A stretch of DNA of 64,000 nucleotides, taken from contig NZ_JBBOXF010000001.1 in NCBI RefSeq assembly GCF_038007465.1, forward strand, positions 1,204,501-1,268,500, given 5' to 3'. Under the pieces are notes generated by a model that was not told the DNA's origin, ran no database searches, and saw only the letters and a list, made by a program, of their open reading frames with translations. Every line of letters starts with the position of its first letter. Position 1 is the stretch's first letter. A program made the position numbers and the translations under genes. The DNA comes from Sporosarcina sp. FSL K6-1508 (GTDB taxonomy: Bacteria; Bacillota; Bacilli; Bacillales_A; Planococcaceae). Positions 48,326 to 57,786 of this stretch are shown in pieces.

Positions 48326-49309
48326 TTATTTCTTAAGACCTTCTAGGAACTCAATGTTTTCTTTTGCTTCCGATTCAGGAATGGGTGCAAACCCAGTTTC
48401 ACCAGCGAATGTATTAACATTGTTCATCGCGTAGATTGCATAATCCAATACTTGTGGTTTATCTGTTGCATGGTTGACGTTCAAATACGTGAAGACCGGA
48501 CGTGTGAAGTCAGCATAGGCACCATCTTCTGCGATTGTATCAAGTGCTGGTTCAACTGGACCATTACCGAAGTCTACACTTACTGCTTGTAATTTATCAG
48601 TATTATTCACAAAGTAGCCATATCCGAAAAAGGCAATTCCGTTCTTGTCTTCTGAGACTAAATTAACGAGTGTCGAATATTCTTGTTGAAGGTTTACGTT
48701 GCTTACTAAGTCTTGTTTATCAAGAATACTTTCATAGAAGAACTCGTAAGTTCCATGGTTTTCATTCGGCCCCATTGGTGAGATTTTTTCATCTGGCCAA
48801 GAAGAATCGATGTCTGACCATTTTTCAACTCCGCCATCTGCTTTGAAAATACTGATTAGTTGTTCTGGCGTCATTTCAGCAGCCCAATCATTATCCTTGT
48901 TAATAACGAATGTTAATCCATCCAAAGCTACTTTTAATTCTTTTACATCTATATTAAGATTTTTTGCTTCTTCTGCTTCTTCATCTTTAATTTGACGGGA
49001 AGCGTCGTTGAAGTCTGTTCCGTTTGCAATTAAAAACTTCTTAAATCCAGCACTTGTCCCAGCGCGGCTCACTTCAACGGATACATCTGATTGTTCGTTA
49101 ATCATATATTCTTCAGCTAATCTAGCCATTAGTGGGTAAACTGTTCCAGATCCATCAATGACAACACTACCCGATAATTTTGCTGTTTCCTCTGACTCTG
49201 TGTTTGTATTGCCATTACTTTCTTTTGCCTTTGAATCTGTGCCACATGCTGCAACTAACATAGAGATGGCAACGATTACTAGGAATAAAAGATATTTACT
49301 GACCTTCAT
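48326..49309 (-). CDS. pstS: Phosphate-binding lipoprotein PstS
   Basis: A 327-residue protein. Lipoprotein signal MKVSKYLLFLVIVAISMLV with lipobox VAAC (Cys about 22), then a Ser/Glu-rich linker. SVVIDGSGTVYPLMARLAEE starts the binding domain, with the phosphate-contacting GSGT and RAGTSAGF loops. It captures phosphate outside the membrane for PstCA. Confidence 0.96.
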   Translation of the reverse strand: MKVSKYLLFLVIVAISMLVAACGTDSKAKESNGNTNTESEETAKLSGSVVIDGSGTVYPLMARLAEEYMINEQSDVSVEVSRAGTSAGFKKFLIANGTDFNDASRQIKDEEAEEAKNLNIDVKELKVALDGLTFVINKDNDWAAEMTPEQLISIFKADGGVEKWSDIDSSWPDEKISPMGPNENHGTYEFFYESILDKQDLVSNVNLQQEYSTLVNLVSEDKNGIAFFGYGYFVNNTDKLQAVSVDFGNGPVEPALDTIAEDGAYADFTRPVFTYLNVNHATDKPQVLDYAIYAMNNVNTFAGETGFAPIPESEAKENIEFLEGLKK

Positions 49310-49385
49310 TTGAATTTTCCTCCCCTAAAAGCTAGTTTATTTTCTTGAAAGAATTTCTCTTACAACTAGAATTATAGACGTTGAA

Positions 49386-49424
49386 TGTAAAGGCAGTATG
49401 ATGAAAATGTAAAGGTTATGTAAA
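49386..49424 (-). promoter_or_regulatory. PhoP box upstream of pstS
   Basis: On the minus strand TTTACA occurs three times, at plus-strand positions 49386-49391, 49408-49413 and 49419-49424, that is with 22- and 11-base steps. The 11-base phase of TT(A/T)ACA units is the PhoP~P binding pattern, 77 bases upstream of pstS. Confidence 0.85.
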
Positions 49425-49451
49425 ATGCAGTGGAAGGGTTTTTTATTTCAT

Positions 49452-49495
49452 AAAAGGTCATCTGAGGGAATATGATTGCCCTTAGATGACCTTTT
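49452..49495. terminator. Long inverted repeat terminator between pstB and pstS
   Basis: AAAAGGTCATCTGAGGG (49452-49468) and CCCTTAGATGACCTTTT (49479-49495) are nearly perfect partners. It lies 24 bases past pstB, so pstB is its own transcript. Confidence 0.85.
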
Positions 49496-49518
49496 ATAAA
49501 AGAATAAATATTTTATTA

Positions 49519-50337
49519 TTAACCAAAACGTCCATTAATATAGTCGTTTGTTAACTCGTCAGAAGGATTGTTGAAGATGGTTGAGGTACGATCACATTCG
49601 ATGATTTCTCCGTTTAGGAAAAAGGCGGTGCGATCTGAAATCCTGGAAGCTTGTTGCATATTATGTGTGACAATCGCAATTGTCACATCGTTTTTAATGG
49701 AAGAGATAAGTTCCTCCACTTTATGTGTTGAGACAGGGTCGAGTGCCGAAGTCGGTTCATCCATTAGAATCACTTCCGGATCAATCGCAAGACAACGTGC
49801 AATGCATAGTCGTTGCTGTTGGCCTCCAGAAAGACCATATGCACTTTTATGAAGGCGATCTTTCACTTCATCCCACAGAGCAGCTTTTTTCAAACTGTCT
49901 TCCACGATCATGTCTAGGATGGCTTTGTTTCGGATGCCGTGGATTTTAGGCCCAAATGCAACGTTTTCATAAATTGATTTTGGAAATGGATTAGGTTTCT
50001 GGAACACCATTCCCACTTTTGAACGTAGCATTTCAACAGGCACTGCCTTGTCCAGTATATTTTTCCCTTTAAACGTCAGATTCCCGGAAATGTTGACATC
50101 TGGTACCATTTCAACCATTCGATTTAGTGTTTTTAAATATGTTGACTTCCCACAGCCTGAAGGACCGATGATGGCTGTCACTTCTTTTTCATTGATTGAG
50201 AGGTCAATATTTTTCAGTGCGTGAGATGATCCGTACCAAAGATTTAATCCATTCGTTTCATATACGGGTTTGCGCCAGTTTGAATTTTTCATAACGCGAA
50301 ATTGTGTATCCTCTTTACGTTCTAATTTTAAGGTCAT
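49519..50337 (-). CDS. pstB: Phosphate ABC transporter ATPase PstB
   Basis: The start at 50337 follows GAGGAGG; 272 residues. Walker A GPSGCGKST, signature LSGGQQQRLCIAR, Walker B VILMDEPTSALDP and H-loop TIAIVTHNM are intact. It powers PstCA. Unusually it lies upstream of pstS with its own PhoP box and terminator, rather than at the operon end. Confidence 0.97.
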   Translation of the reverse strand: MTLKLERKEDTQFRVMKNSNWRKPVYETNGLNLWYGSSHALKNIDLSINEKEVTAIIGPSGCGKSTYLKTLNRMVEMVPDVNISGNLTFKGKNILDKAVPVEMLRSKVGMVFQKPNPFPKSIYENVAFGPKIHGIRNKAILDMIVEDSLKKAALWDEVKDRLHKSAYGLSGGQQQRLCIARCLAIDPEVILMDEPTSALDPVSTHKVEELISSIKNDVTIAIVTHNMQQASRISDRTAFFLNGEIIECDRTSTIFNNPSDELTNDYINGRFG

Positions 50338-50445
50338 GAGTATCCTCCTCATTCATGGTGGAGCTATATTTAGTCGAACTTATCGTTGGGATCACCCTTG
50401 CATCCCTTATGATAAACAAAGAGTGTTGAGGAAGTATGAAGCGGA

Positions 50446-50462
50446 TGTAAAGTTTGTGTAAA
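50446..50462 (-). promoter_or_regulatory. PhoP box upstream of pstB
   Basis: Two TTTACA units on the minus strand (plus-strand 50446-50451 and 50457-50462), spaced 11 bases, 109 bases upstream of pstB. Confidence 0.7.
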
Positions 50463-50495
50463 TGCTGATGCCTGGTTACGCGCATTTTATGGAAT

Positions 50496-50518
50496 AAAAA
50501 AAGGCCTTATGTGAGGCC
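50496..50518 (-). terminator. Terminator of the ytoQ gene
   Basis: GGCCT (50503-50507) pairs with AGGCC (50514-50518); on the minus strand it is followed by seven T residues (A-run 50496-50502). Confidence 0.75.
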
Positions 50519-50525
50519 CTTTTGT

Positions 50526-50966
50526 TCATTCAAAAATATAATGCAATGCTTTTACAGCTTGGTCGACAGTTTCGACAGTGGCATTTGATTTACGGGACAG
50601 TTCTTTCAAAGCGTGATGATGTTCTTCTTTACGGATTAAGATAAGCGGTTTGCCAAATGTGATGGCGGCACTCGCGTCCATCGCGGTGTTCCATTGTTTA
50701 TACTTTTCTCCAAATAAGGCGATGACGAGATCGGCTTGCTTCATTAAAAGTTCTGTGCGTAGATTATTGAAACTCGACGCCGCGGCATCCTTTAAAATCG
50801 CATTCGGCTGTATGCCCAAAATTTCTTCCCCGATATTATCAGAACGGTCATGGTCTTCCATAGGACCGACGAAATCGATTGGTAAATTGAGCGCTGCGAC
50901 TTTCAATTTCACTTCTTCGCGCCACGAACTGTGAATTTCCCCTGCCAGATAAACGGTTATTCTCAT
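50526..50966 (-). CDS. ytoQ: YtoQ-family protein
   Basis: The start at 50966 lies behind AAGGAGG; 146 residues. Sequence pattern (ITVYLAGEIHSSWREEVKLK, DFVGPMEDHDRSDNIGEEIL and MKQADLVIALFGEKYKQWNT) matches YtoQ, a nucleoside 2-deoxyribosyltransferase-like fold family of unproven function in Bacillales. Confidence 0.88.
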   Translation of the reverse strand: MRITVYLAGEIHSSWREEVKLKVAALNLPIDFVGPMEDHDRSDNIGEEILGIQPNAILKDAAASSFNNLRTELLMKQADLVIALFGEKYKQWNTAMDASAAITFGKPLILIRKEEHHHALKELSRKSNATVETVDQAVKALHYIFE

Positions 50967-51074
50967 ACTAAATCCCTCCTTATCGATAAACTTAATTGTA
51001 GCATTCATTTTCAAAAAGTTGCTCGTGAATAACCGAAAGTTTAGACTATAACTATAGAGATTGGGGGAAGTGGA

Positions 51075-52643
51075 ATGAAAATACTATGGCATAACGGGTT
51101 GATGTATACAATGAAGCAAGAAGGCGACCAGATAGAAGCGTTGCTCACGGAAAACGGCAAGATTATGGCGGTTGGATCCTATGAAGAATTAAAAGGACAA
51201 GCAGATAAAGAGATTGATTTAGAGGGCTCCGTTCTCTATCCAGGATTCATCGACAGCCATATGCATATGATTGGGCATGGTGAAAAACTACTGAGTCTCG
51301 ATTTGGCAAAGGCGTCTTCCGCCGACGAAATGATGGACATGCTGATGGGTGCTTATCCTGATTTGAAGCTAGATGAATGGTTCATTGGGGAAGGATGGAA
51401 TGAAAACAATTTCTCCGACAAAAAGATTCTCACGCGTCAAGAACTTGATATGGTGACGGATTCGCCTATGATTCTAAAGCGGACATGTAGACATGCGGCA
51501 CTCGCCAATTCAAAAGCGCTTGAGCTTGCCGGTATTTCGAAAGATACACCAGATCCTGAAGACGGCGTCATTATGCGTGACGCTGCCGGTGAACCAACGG
51601 GCTACTTGAAGGAAGGTGCGCAGGAGATAGTGCTGGCTCTAATACCAGAACCGACAGAACAATCATTGACGCGGGCCTTGCAGAAATCAGTCGATGATTT
51701 GCTATCCCTTGGGCTGACGGGGGCAGTGACAGATGATCTCGGCTATTACGGAGACTACACAAATCCACTTCAGGCATTCAAAAATGTCATCGGCGAACAG
51801 AAGAAATTCCGCGCGCGTCTGTTGCGACGGTCGACTGTTTTCAAACAATTGATGGAAGAGCAAGCCACATATAATGAGCCTTGGATTGAGCCGGGAGAGA
51901 TGAAGTTTTTCATCGATGGGGCACTTGGAGGTAAAACTGCATTGTTAAGCAAACCGTACGCAGACGCAGCGGAAACATCTGGGATGGCAGTTGTTACAGA
52001 TGAGGAAATCGATAAGCTCGTGACGCTCGCACGAAAGCACGGTGAAGCAATAGCGGTACACGTTATCGGGGACGCAGCTGTTGAAAAAGCATTGGATGCA
52101 ATTGAGAAGCATCCCGCTCCTAAAGACAAACGAGATCGCCTTATCCATGTCAACGTACTGCGTGATGATCTCGTAGAACGGATGGCAAAGCTACCGGTCA
52201 TTCTCGATTTACAGCCGGTGTTTGTATCCTCTGATTTCCCTTGGGTCATGGATCGTTTAGGGGAAGAACGTCTTGATTGGGCCTATGCATGGAAAAAGCT
52301 ACTTGACCGCGGCTTCATTTGCGGTGGCGGTTCGGATGCGCCAATCGAAGAAGTCGATCCATTGCTTGGCATCTATGCAGCAACGACGCGTCGGAAGCCT
52401 GGCGAAAACCATAAAGGCTATTTACCTGATGAAAAACTAAGCCGCTTTGAAGCGGTCGGCCTCTTTACGACGGGGAGTGCGGGAACAATCGGAAAAGCGG
52501 ACGTCCGCGGTAAGCTTGCGCCCGGGTTCGATGCTGATTTCACTGTGCTCGACAAGGATTTATTCCGAGTGGAAGATGAAGAGATCGTGAACGCGAATGT
52601 TGTGATGACCGTTGTTGCGGGTGAAGTGATGTATAGAGGGTGA
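51075..52643 (+). CDS. Amidohydrolase (YtcJ-like)
   Basis: A 522-residue protein, GGGGGAAG before the ATG. Family features of YtcJ/NfdA-type metal hydrolases: GFIDSHMHMIGHGEK (the HxH pair), KRTCRHAALANSKALEL, FIDGALGGKTALL, AVHVIGDAAVEKAL and GGGSDAPIEEVDP. Hydrolyses an amide or related bond; natural substrate unknown. A phosphotransferase gene follows 48 bases on. Confidence 0.85.
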   Translation: MKILWHNGLMYTMKQEGDQIEALLTENGKIMAVGSYEELKGQADKEIDLEGSVLYPGFIDSHMHMIGHGEKLLSLDLAKASSADEMMDMLMGAYPDLKLDEWFIGEGWNENNFSDKKILTRQELDMVTDSPMILKRTCRHAALANSKALELAGISKDTPDPEDGVIMRDAAGEPTGYLKEGAQEIVLALIPEPTEQSLTRALQKSVDDLLSLGLTGAVTDDLGYYGDYTNPLQAFKNVIGEQKKFRARLLRRSTVFKQLMEEQATYNEPWIEPGEMKFFIDGALGGKTALLSKPYADAAETSGMAVVTDEEIDKLVTLARKHGEAIAVHVIGDAAVEKALDAIEKHPAPKDKRDRLIHVNVLRDDLVERMAKLPVILDLQPVFVSSDFPWVMDRLGEERLDWAYAWKKLLDRGFICGGGSDAPIEEVDPLLGIYAATTRRKPGENHKGYLPDEKLSRFEAVGLFTTGSAGTIGKADVRGKLAPGFDADFTVLDKDLFRVEDEEIVNANVVMTVVAGEVMYRG

Positions 52644-52691
52644 AATGTGACTTGCCTAATCCATGATTCATGTTTAAAGGAGGGGTGGAAT

Positions 52692-53582
52692 TTGCGACCA
52701 ATCGAAAAAGCAGAAATCTGGGTGCAGCAAGAAGTAGGGGGTGTCGTCCATTGGATGAAACGGCTTCCAGGCAGTACATCCTCACTTCTTTATGAAGTGA
52801 AGACGAAAGACTCGACGATTATTTTACGGCAGTTTGACAATGAGGAGTGGCTTCTTGAAGAACCTGATCTCGTTAAGCACGAAGCGGCGAGCCTTCGAAA
52901 AGCTTCGGATAGCGGGTTGCCAGCCCCGGCGTTGATTGGGTCTAATGAAACAGGAGAGCTGAGCGGGTTGCCGTCTATCCTTATGACGAAAGTTGAAGGG
53001 AAAGTAGAGCTGCTGCCAGATGATTTCAACCTATGGGCGGATGGGTTGGCAAAAGCACTTGTGCAAATTCATCAAGTTAAAGCGAATGATTTTACATGGA
53101 CATATGTTCCATATACAAAACGGGCGGACGTCAAATTCCCCGAATGGACGAAGAAACGGGATGTGTGGCAGGCGGCATTTGAACGTTTCCATGGAACGGA
53201 GCCTGAATTTCGCGAGACGTTCATTCACCGCGACTTTCATCCTGCAAATGTGTTGTGGACTAACAAAGAAGTAAGTGGGATTGTAGATTGGCCGAATGCA
53301 TGCCGCGGTCCAGCAGGTATCGACGTGGGTCATTGTCGTGTGAACCTCGCGCTGTTGCATAGCGTCGAAGTGGCAGAACTATTTTTACAAGCCTATCAAA
53401 GACATGCTGAACCCTCATTTTCGTATGAGTCCTACTGGGATATTGTCTCCGTGTTTGATTTTTTGGACGGAACTCCTGTTGTATATAGTGGCTGGGCGGC
53501 GTTTGGTGTTACAGGTTTGACGGATGAAATGATGGCAGCACGATTGGATCAATATTTGGAGAGTATCATTAACAAAGAGTAG
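52692..53582 (+). CDS. Aminoglycoside phosphotransferase-family kinase
   Basis: The TTG at 52692 follows AAAGGAGGGG and fits better than an upstream GTG; 296 residues. Catalytic loop FIHRDFHPANVLW (Brenner's motif HxDxxxxN) and metal-binding GIVDWPNACRGPAGIDVGH are intact. A small-molecule kinase; antibiotic substrate not implied. It may act with the upstream amidohydrolase. Confidence 0.88.
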   Translation: MRPIEKAEIWVQQEVGGVVHWMKRLPGSTSSLLYEVKTKDSTIILRQFDNEEWLLEEPDLVKHEAASLRKASDSGLPAPALIGSNETGELSGLPSILMTKVEGKVELLPDDFNLWADGLAKALVQIHQVKANDFTWTYVPYTKRADVKFPEWTKKRDVWQAAFERFHGTEPEFRETFIHRDFHPANVLWTNKEVSGIVDWPNACRGPAGIDVGHCRVNLALLHSVEVAELFLQAYQRHAEPSFSYESYWDIVSVFDFLDGTPVVYSGWAAFGVTGLTDEMMAARLDQYLESIINKE

Positions 53583-53591
53583 AATTATTAA

Positions 53592-53627
53592 AAAGCGTCC
53601 GTTCCCCATAAAAGGAACGGACGCTTT
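53592..53627. terminator. Bidirectional terminator between convergent genes
   Basis: AAAGCGTCCGTTCC (53592-53605) and GGAACGGACGCTTT (53614-53627) are perfect partners between the kinase gene (plus) and the MMPL gene (minus). Confidence 0.85.
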
Positions 53628-53637
53628 ACGTATTATA

Positions 53638-56106
53638 TCAACCTCTGAACGGCCACCATACCCCTCTGCCAAACGATACAGTAATCGCCGGAATGAGTAA
53701 TGGAAGAATGATGAGTCCATACAGAAGGAGTCCTGTAATGACAATTGTAGCGATTTGTACGAGACTCAACACGCCTGAAGGCATCATTGCACCGAATGTT
53801 CCGGCGAGTATGATGGATGCAGTAATAATGACCGTACCCATTTTAGCCATCGACATCGTAAGTGCTTCCCGTATATTCAGCCCGTTAATGCTTTCTTCAC
53901 GGAAGCGATCGAGTAAGAAAATGGAGTAATCCACACCGAGCGCAATAAGCAGAATGAAGCCAAAGAATGGAACTGCCCAGCTGATACCATCATAACCCAA
54001 CATATTGACAAAGATGAGTTCAGTTACAGCGATAGATGTGTAATATGTGAGCAGCAAGGAGCCGATCATATACAAAGGCATAATTGCGGAACGGAACAAG
54101 AACGTCAAGACGACGAACAAACTGGCAAGCATAATAATGACTGTGCGCTTGAAGTCTTTTGACGAAATATCATACAGATCCGAATTCATGCTGGATACAC
54201 CGCTATATGCAAGCTCTGCGTCAAAGAAAGGTGTTCCGATAACAGAACGATTTACGCTGTCTTTAATGTCGTGCACCGTTTGGATCGCTTCCCGTGAATA
54301 AGGATCATAGTCCAAAATCACTTCAAGTAAAATCCCTGATTCAGCCCCGAACGTATAACGGTCAATCACCGGCTTGAACGTTTCATTGCTGAGCGTGCCT
54401 GCTGGAATGAACAAACCGGTAGCACGCACACTGTCCGACTCACTCATTTCTTTTAAGGACGCGGATAATTCACCAAGACCGGAACCGATTTCATCCAGGC
54501 CTTTAGTAGAAGCACCAACACCTGCAGAAAGCTGGCCGATACCGCCTGCGGCTTGTGCAAGTCCAGCCCCATTGACTTCAGCTGCAGAACCGGTAGAAAA
54601 CATGCCGGTCACTTGGTCCAGTCCGCCTTGAACTTCTGTCAGTCCTTTTTTTACCTCATCCAGTCCACCAGTCGCATCACCAAGACCCTCTGACATAAGA
54701 CCAAGCTGGTGGTCGACATACAAGTCTTCGATAATTTCACCAGTTGGACGCGTAATCGTCCGGACCGTTTTCACGCCGTCAATCTTCTCGATATCCCGGC
54801 TGATTGCTTCGAGATAGGTTACGTCAGTTTCATTGACAATCGGGCCGTCTTTTTTCAATAAAACCTGGATTGGCAACGAATCACCTTTCCCGAATGCTTC
54901 AGAAATAGCATTGAGGCCCATGACCGATTCTTTACTCTTATCAATCTCATCGACTGTGTTGAATGACAAATCATTGTCATATGTCAATAGAAGAGGGACT
55001 GTGATAACTGCCACAATTAGTATAGAAATGAGCGGCCGCTTGACCGAAACTTTACTGAAGGCAACCCATATTTTACTGTCTTTATGCGATGCAGCTTGTT
55101 TTGAAGGCCAAAACAATTTGTCTTTCAATAAAACCATGAACAATGGAACAACTGTAAATAGCACGACCATCAACACGGCAATTCCGACCGCGACAGCCAC
55201 AGCTGATTTAAAAATCGGGAAGTCTGCAAATCCGATTGCTGCAAATCCGATAAAGACGGCAAGACCGCTGATGAACAGTGTACGGCCTGCAGTTTTATAC
55301 GTATTAACGACTGCATCCTCGACGCTATGACCTGCTAGCAATTCTTCTTTATAACGGCTGAGCAACAGAATACAATAATCCGTTCCTAGTCCGAAGAGGA
55401 TGGCTACAAGGAAAATTTGCGTGTAATTAGAAACAGGGAATCCAAACCAGTCAATGAAAAAGGCAACAAATGATTGACTGAGTAAATAGGAGATCCCTAC
55501 CGCAAGAAGCGGTATAAATGGTGTGACAATTGAGCGGAATACGATGAGAAGCAAACCGAAAATAAGCACGACGGTAATAATTTCCGTCTTTTTCAATCCA
55601 TCTTGTGCGCTTTGGTTTACATCATTGCCGATAATCGCTTCACCTGTTAAATAGACTGTCTGGTTTTTGGGTAAGATATCACTATGAATTTTATCAGCAA
55701 GGGCAATAATTTCATCAAATGTACCGTCCACTGTAATTGGTACGAGTACTGTCTTCTGATCTTTTGAAACAAGTTGCGCTTCCAGTTCTTTACTTTCAAA
55801 GGGGTTAAGTATTGCTGAAACTGGCTTACCTAGGGCTTCGAGTTTGTCTACAACCGATTGAATTTCTTTTTTCATCGTAGCATCCACTGGTTTTTTCAGC
55901 GGATAGACGAGTGAAATCGTATCCTCGGAAGCACCGGCTTTTTCTAGCATATCAGCCGCTTTTTGTGAATCTGCATTGTTTGGAAGCTGAAGTGAACCTG
56001 CATCTTCCGCCTGTTTTGCTAAATTTGGTGCAAGAAAGAATAACACAATTGTCAATGCAAGTAAGCCGATGAAAATTGGCCATTTGAATTTTAATATAGC
56101 TCTCAA
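53638..56106 (-). CDS. MMPL/RND-family membrane exporter (YdfJ-like)
   Basis: An 822-residue protein with two halves, each beginning with one span and an extracellular loop and then five spans, as in YdfJ/MmpL. Motif-rich spans include FGLGTDYCILLLSRYKEEL and GVDYSIFLLDRFREES (the conserved GxDY proton-relay motif in both halves). The second loop is long, with Gly-rich coiled-coil repeats (GLDEVKKGLTEVQGGLDQVT). It probably exports a lipid or hydrophobic drug and shares an operon with a MarR regulator (3-base gap). Confidence 0.92.
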   Translation of the reverse strand: MRAILKFKWPIFIGLLALTIVLFFLAPNLAKQAEDAGSLQLPNNADSQKAADMLEKAGASEDTISLVYPLKKPVDATMKKEIQSVVDKLEALGKPVSAILNPFESKELEAQLVSKDQKTVLVPITVDGTFDEIIALADKIHSDILPKNQTVYLTGEAIIGNDVNQSAQDGLKKTEIITVVLIFGLLLIVFRSIVTPFIPLLAVGISYLLSQSFVAFFIDWFGFPVSNYTQIFLVAILFGLGTDYCILLLSRYKEELLAGHSVEDAVVNTYKTAGRTLFISGLAVFIGFAAIGFADFPIFKSAVAVAVGIAVLMVVLFTVVPLFMVLLKDKLFWPSKQAASHKDSKIWVAFSKVSVKRPLISILIVAVITVPLLLTYDNDLSFNTVDEIDKSKESVMGLNAISEAFGKGDSLPIQVLLKKDGPIVNETDVTYLEAISRDIEKIDGVKTVRTITRPTGEIIEDLYVDHQLGLMSEGLGDATGGLDEVKKGLTEVQGGLDQVTGMFSTGSAAEVNGAGLAQAAGGIGQLSAGVGASTKGLDEIGSGLGELSASLKEMSESDSVRATGLFIPAGTLSNETFKPVIDRYTFGAESGILLEVILDYDPYSREAIQTVHDIKDSVNRSVIGTPFFDAELAYSGVSSMNSDLYDISSKDFKRTVIIMLASLFVVLTFLFRSAIMPLYMIGSLLLTYYTSIAVTELIFVNMLGYDGISWAVPFFGFILLIALGVDYSIFLLDRFREESINGLNIREALTMSMAKMGTVIITASIILAGTFGAMMPSGVLSLVQIATIVITGLLLYGLIILPLLIPAITVSFGRGVWWPFRG

Positions 56107-56109
56107 AAA

Positions 56110-56556
56110 TTACATCCCCTTCATTTGTAAAATCTCTTTAAGTTTTCGGAAAGTCACAACGAATGTCTCCAGTTCCTTTTCGTCAATCCGGTCTCTAAAA
56201 AGTTTTTCAATATTTTCATAGACCGCATCGTTGGAAGTTTGAAGAACCTCCATACCTTCCGATGTAAGTCGTATGATTTTGGCACGCTGATCATTTTCGT
56301 CACGCTCCGACGTCACAAGACCTTTTTCCTCCAACTTTTTTAAACGGCTCGAGACAGCGCTTTTATGTACACCTTGAATTGTGGCAAGCTTTCCGCTCGA
56401 AAGTGCTCCATAAGTAGAAAGGATTTTGAGTACTTGAATTTGCTCGGGAGAATACTCTTTCCAAATGGGGATATCCATGTTTTTAATAACATGTTCTGTC
56501 CCGAAAATCATTACTTCTTCAAACAAATCAACCGCTTCCAACAGTTTATCTTTCAA
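56110..56556 (-). CDS. MarR-family transcription regulator
   Basis: TTG start, 148 residues. Winged-helix core with GALSSGKLATIQGVHKSAVS (recognition helix) and SRLKKLEEKGLVTSERDEND (wing). The gene is transcribed first, then the MMPL exporter, so it most likely represses its own operon. A large inverted repeat directly upstream is the likely operator. Confidence 0.92.
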   Translation of the reverse strand: MKDKLLEAVDLFEEVMIFGTEHVIKNMDIPIWKEYSPEQIQVLKILSTYGALSSGKLATIQGVHKSAVSSRLKKLEEKGLVTSERDENDQRAKIIRLTSEGMEVLQTSNDAVYENIEKLFRDRIDEKELETFVVTFRKLKEILQMKGM

Positions 56557-56561
56557 TATAG

Positions 56562-56602
56562 TCTACCCCCTAAACCAATAATAGTAGTTTAGGGGCTAGA
56601 CG
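56562..56602. promoter_or_regulatory. Candidate MarR operator
   Basis: GTCTACCCCCTAAAC (56562-56576) and GTTTAGGGGCTAGAC (56588-56602) are inverted repeats with one mismatch, 11-base spacer, ending 6 bases upstream of the marR start. MarR dimers bind such palindromes, so autorepression is expected. Confidence 0.8.
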
Positions 56603-56679
56603 AATAAATGTCAATGGCAAAGTAATTGCTTATAATATGATAAACTGAAGGAAGCAGATATAAAGGGGATTGAGAATAT

Positions 56680-57285
56680 ATGACAAATATGTGGCATGAA
56701 CGTTTTTCCGCTGAAGAATACGTTTACGGCAAAGAACCAAATACATTTCTCGTTGAAGCTGCTCAGCAGATAACAAAGGGAAAAGTACTTTGCATTGCTG
56801 AAGGTGAGGGACGTAATGCGGTCTACCTGGCTTCACTCGGTTTTGATGTGACTGCATGGGACTATGCACCGGCTGGACTCGAGAAAACAAAGCAGTTGGC
56901 TGATGAAAAAGGTGTCAGTGTAAAAACGGAACTACGCGACCTAGCGGAGGTGGCTTGGGAGGAAGAGCAGTGGGATGCAATCGTCCACATCTTCGGACAT
57001 TTCCCGGGAAACGTTATGGATCGTACCCTAACAGGGATTAAAAAGGCATTGAAACCGGGCGGCTACTATATAAGCGAATTGTATACGAAAGAACAGCTCC
57101 ATTACGGAACAGGCGGCCCGCGTGATGAAGGAATGCTGTGCAACCCTATTAAAATGTTAGAGCAATTCGGAGGTTATTTCGTTAAACACTTTCATATTGG
57201 GGAAGTCAATCGTGTGGAAGGCCAGCTCCATACTGGAACGGCACACGTCGTACAAAGTTTATTTCGAAAAAGGGAGGAGGGGTAA
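56680..57285 (+). CDS. Class I SAM-dependent methyltransferase
   Basis: A 201-residue protein: WHERFSAEEYVYGKEPNTFL, SAM motif I KVLCIAEGEGRNAVYLASLG, motif II VTAWDYAPAGLEKTKQLA, then WDAIVHIFGHFP. It resembles tellurite/TehB-type small methyltransferases. Substrate unknown. The ywbE gene follows after 3 bases. Confidence 0.88.
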   Translation: MTNMWHERFSAEEYVYGKEPNTFLVEAAQQITKGKVLCIAEGEGRNAVYLASLGFDVTAWDYAPAGLEKTKQLADEKGVSVKTELRDLAEVAWEEEQWDAIVHIFGHFPGNVMDRTLTGIKKALKPGGYYISELYTKEQLHYGTGGPRDEGMLCNPIKMLEQFGGYFVKHFHIGEVNRVEGQLHTGTAHVVQSLFRKREEG

Positions 57286-57288
57286 CAA

Positions 57289-57480
57289 ATGAATGGGCAG
57301 AATCGTGCAGATGTAACACCGGGCTTAAAAGTGGCAGTCATCTTGAAAAAAGATCAGCGGTCGGGCGCGAAGACAGAGGGCGTCGTTAAAGATTTACTGA
57401 CGAACTCAAGCTTCCACCCACACGGCATTAAAGTGCGCCTGGAAGACGGACAAGTTGGACGGGTTTGCGAAATATTGTAA
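57289..57480 (+). CDS. ywbE: YwbE-family protein
   Basis: A 63-residue protein typical of YwbE: RADVTPGLKVAVILKKDQRS, then GVVKDLLTNSSFHPHGIKVR and VGRVCEIL. Function unknown across Bacillales. In operon with the methyltransferase, ribosome site GGAGGAGG. Confidence 0.9.
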   Translation: MNGQNRADVTPGLKVAVILKKDQRSGAKTEGVVKDLLTNSSFHPHGIKVRLEDGQVGRVCEIL

Positions 57481-57531
57481 TGAATAAAAAATCCATACAA
57501 TCATGAAAGTTTGAATAATCATGTTTGTTCT

Positions 57532-57572
57532 AAATAACATGTTAGTTTTAGAATTGTATTGGTGACTGTCAC
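57532..57572 (+). repeat. 41-bp direct repeat, copy 1
   Basis: Begins AAATAACATGTTAG and ends TTGGTGACTGTCAC. Matches 58489-58529 at 40 of 41 bases. It is centred on the palindrome TTGGTGACTGTCACCAA, complete in this copy. Nothing else is visible in 57481-57681. Confidence 0.85.
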
Positions 57573-57681
57573 CAACAATTCAATGCAAATGCTTATCTTG
57601 GCAAGTGTTCATGGGACTTGGGAAACTGCTGATAAATTAAGACTGAGAGACTATGCATTCTAAATAAAAATTGCACATAAA

Positions 57682-57713
57682 AATGAGCTGGGAAATGTAT
57701 CTCCGAGCTCATT
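57682..57713 (-). terminator. Terminator downstream of the Nudix gene
   Basis: AATGAGCT (57682-57689) and AGCTCATT (57706-57713) form the stem; read on the minus strand a T-run follows. Confidence 0.65.
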
Positions 57714-57786
57714 GCATTTTGATATCCATTATTTCACTAAAGCACCCGTTTGTTGAAGAAGGGACAAGTTGTCTATTCACTGGTTT

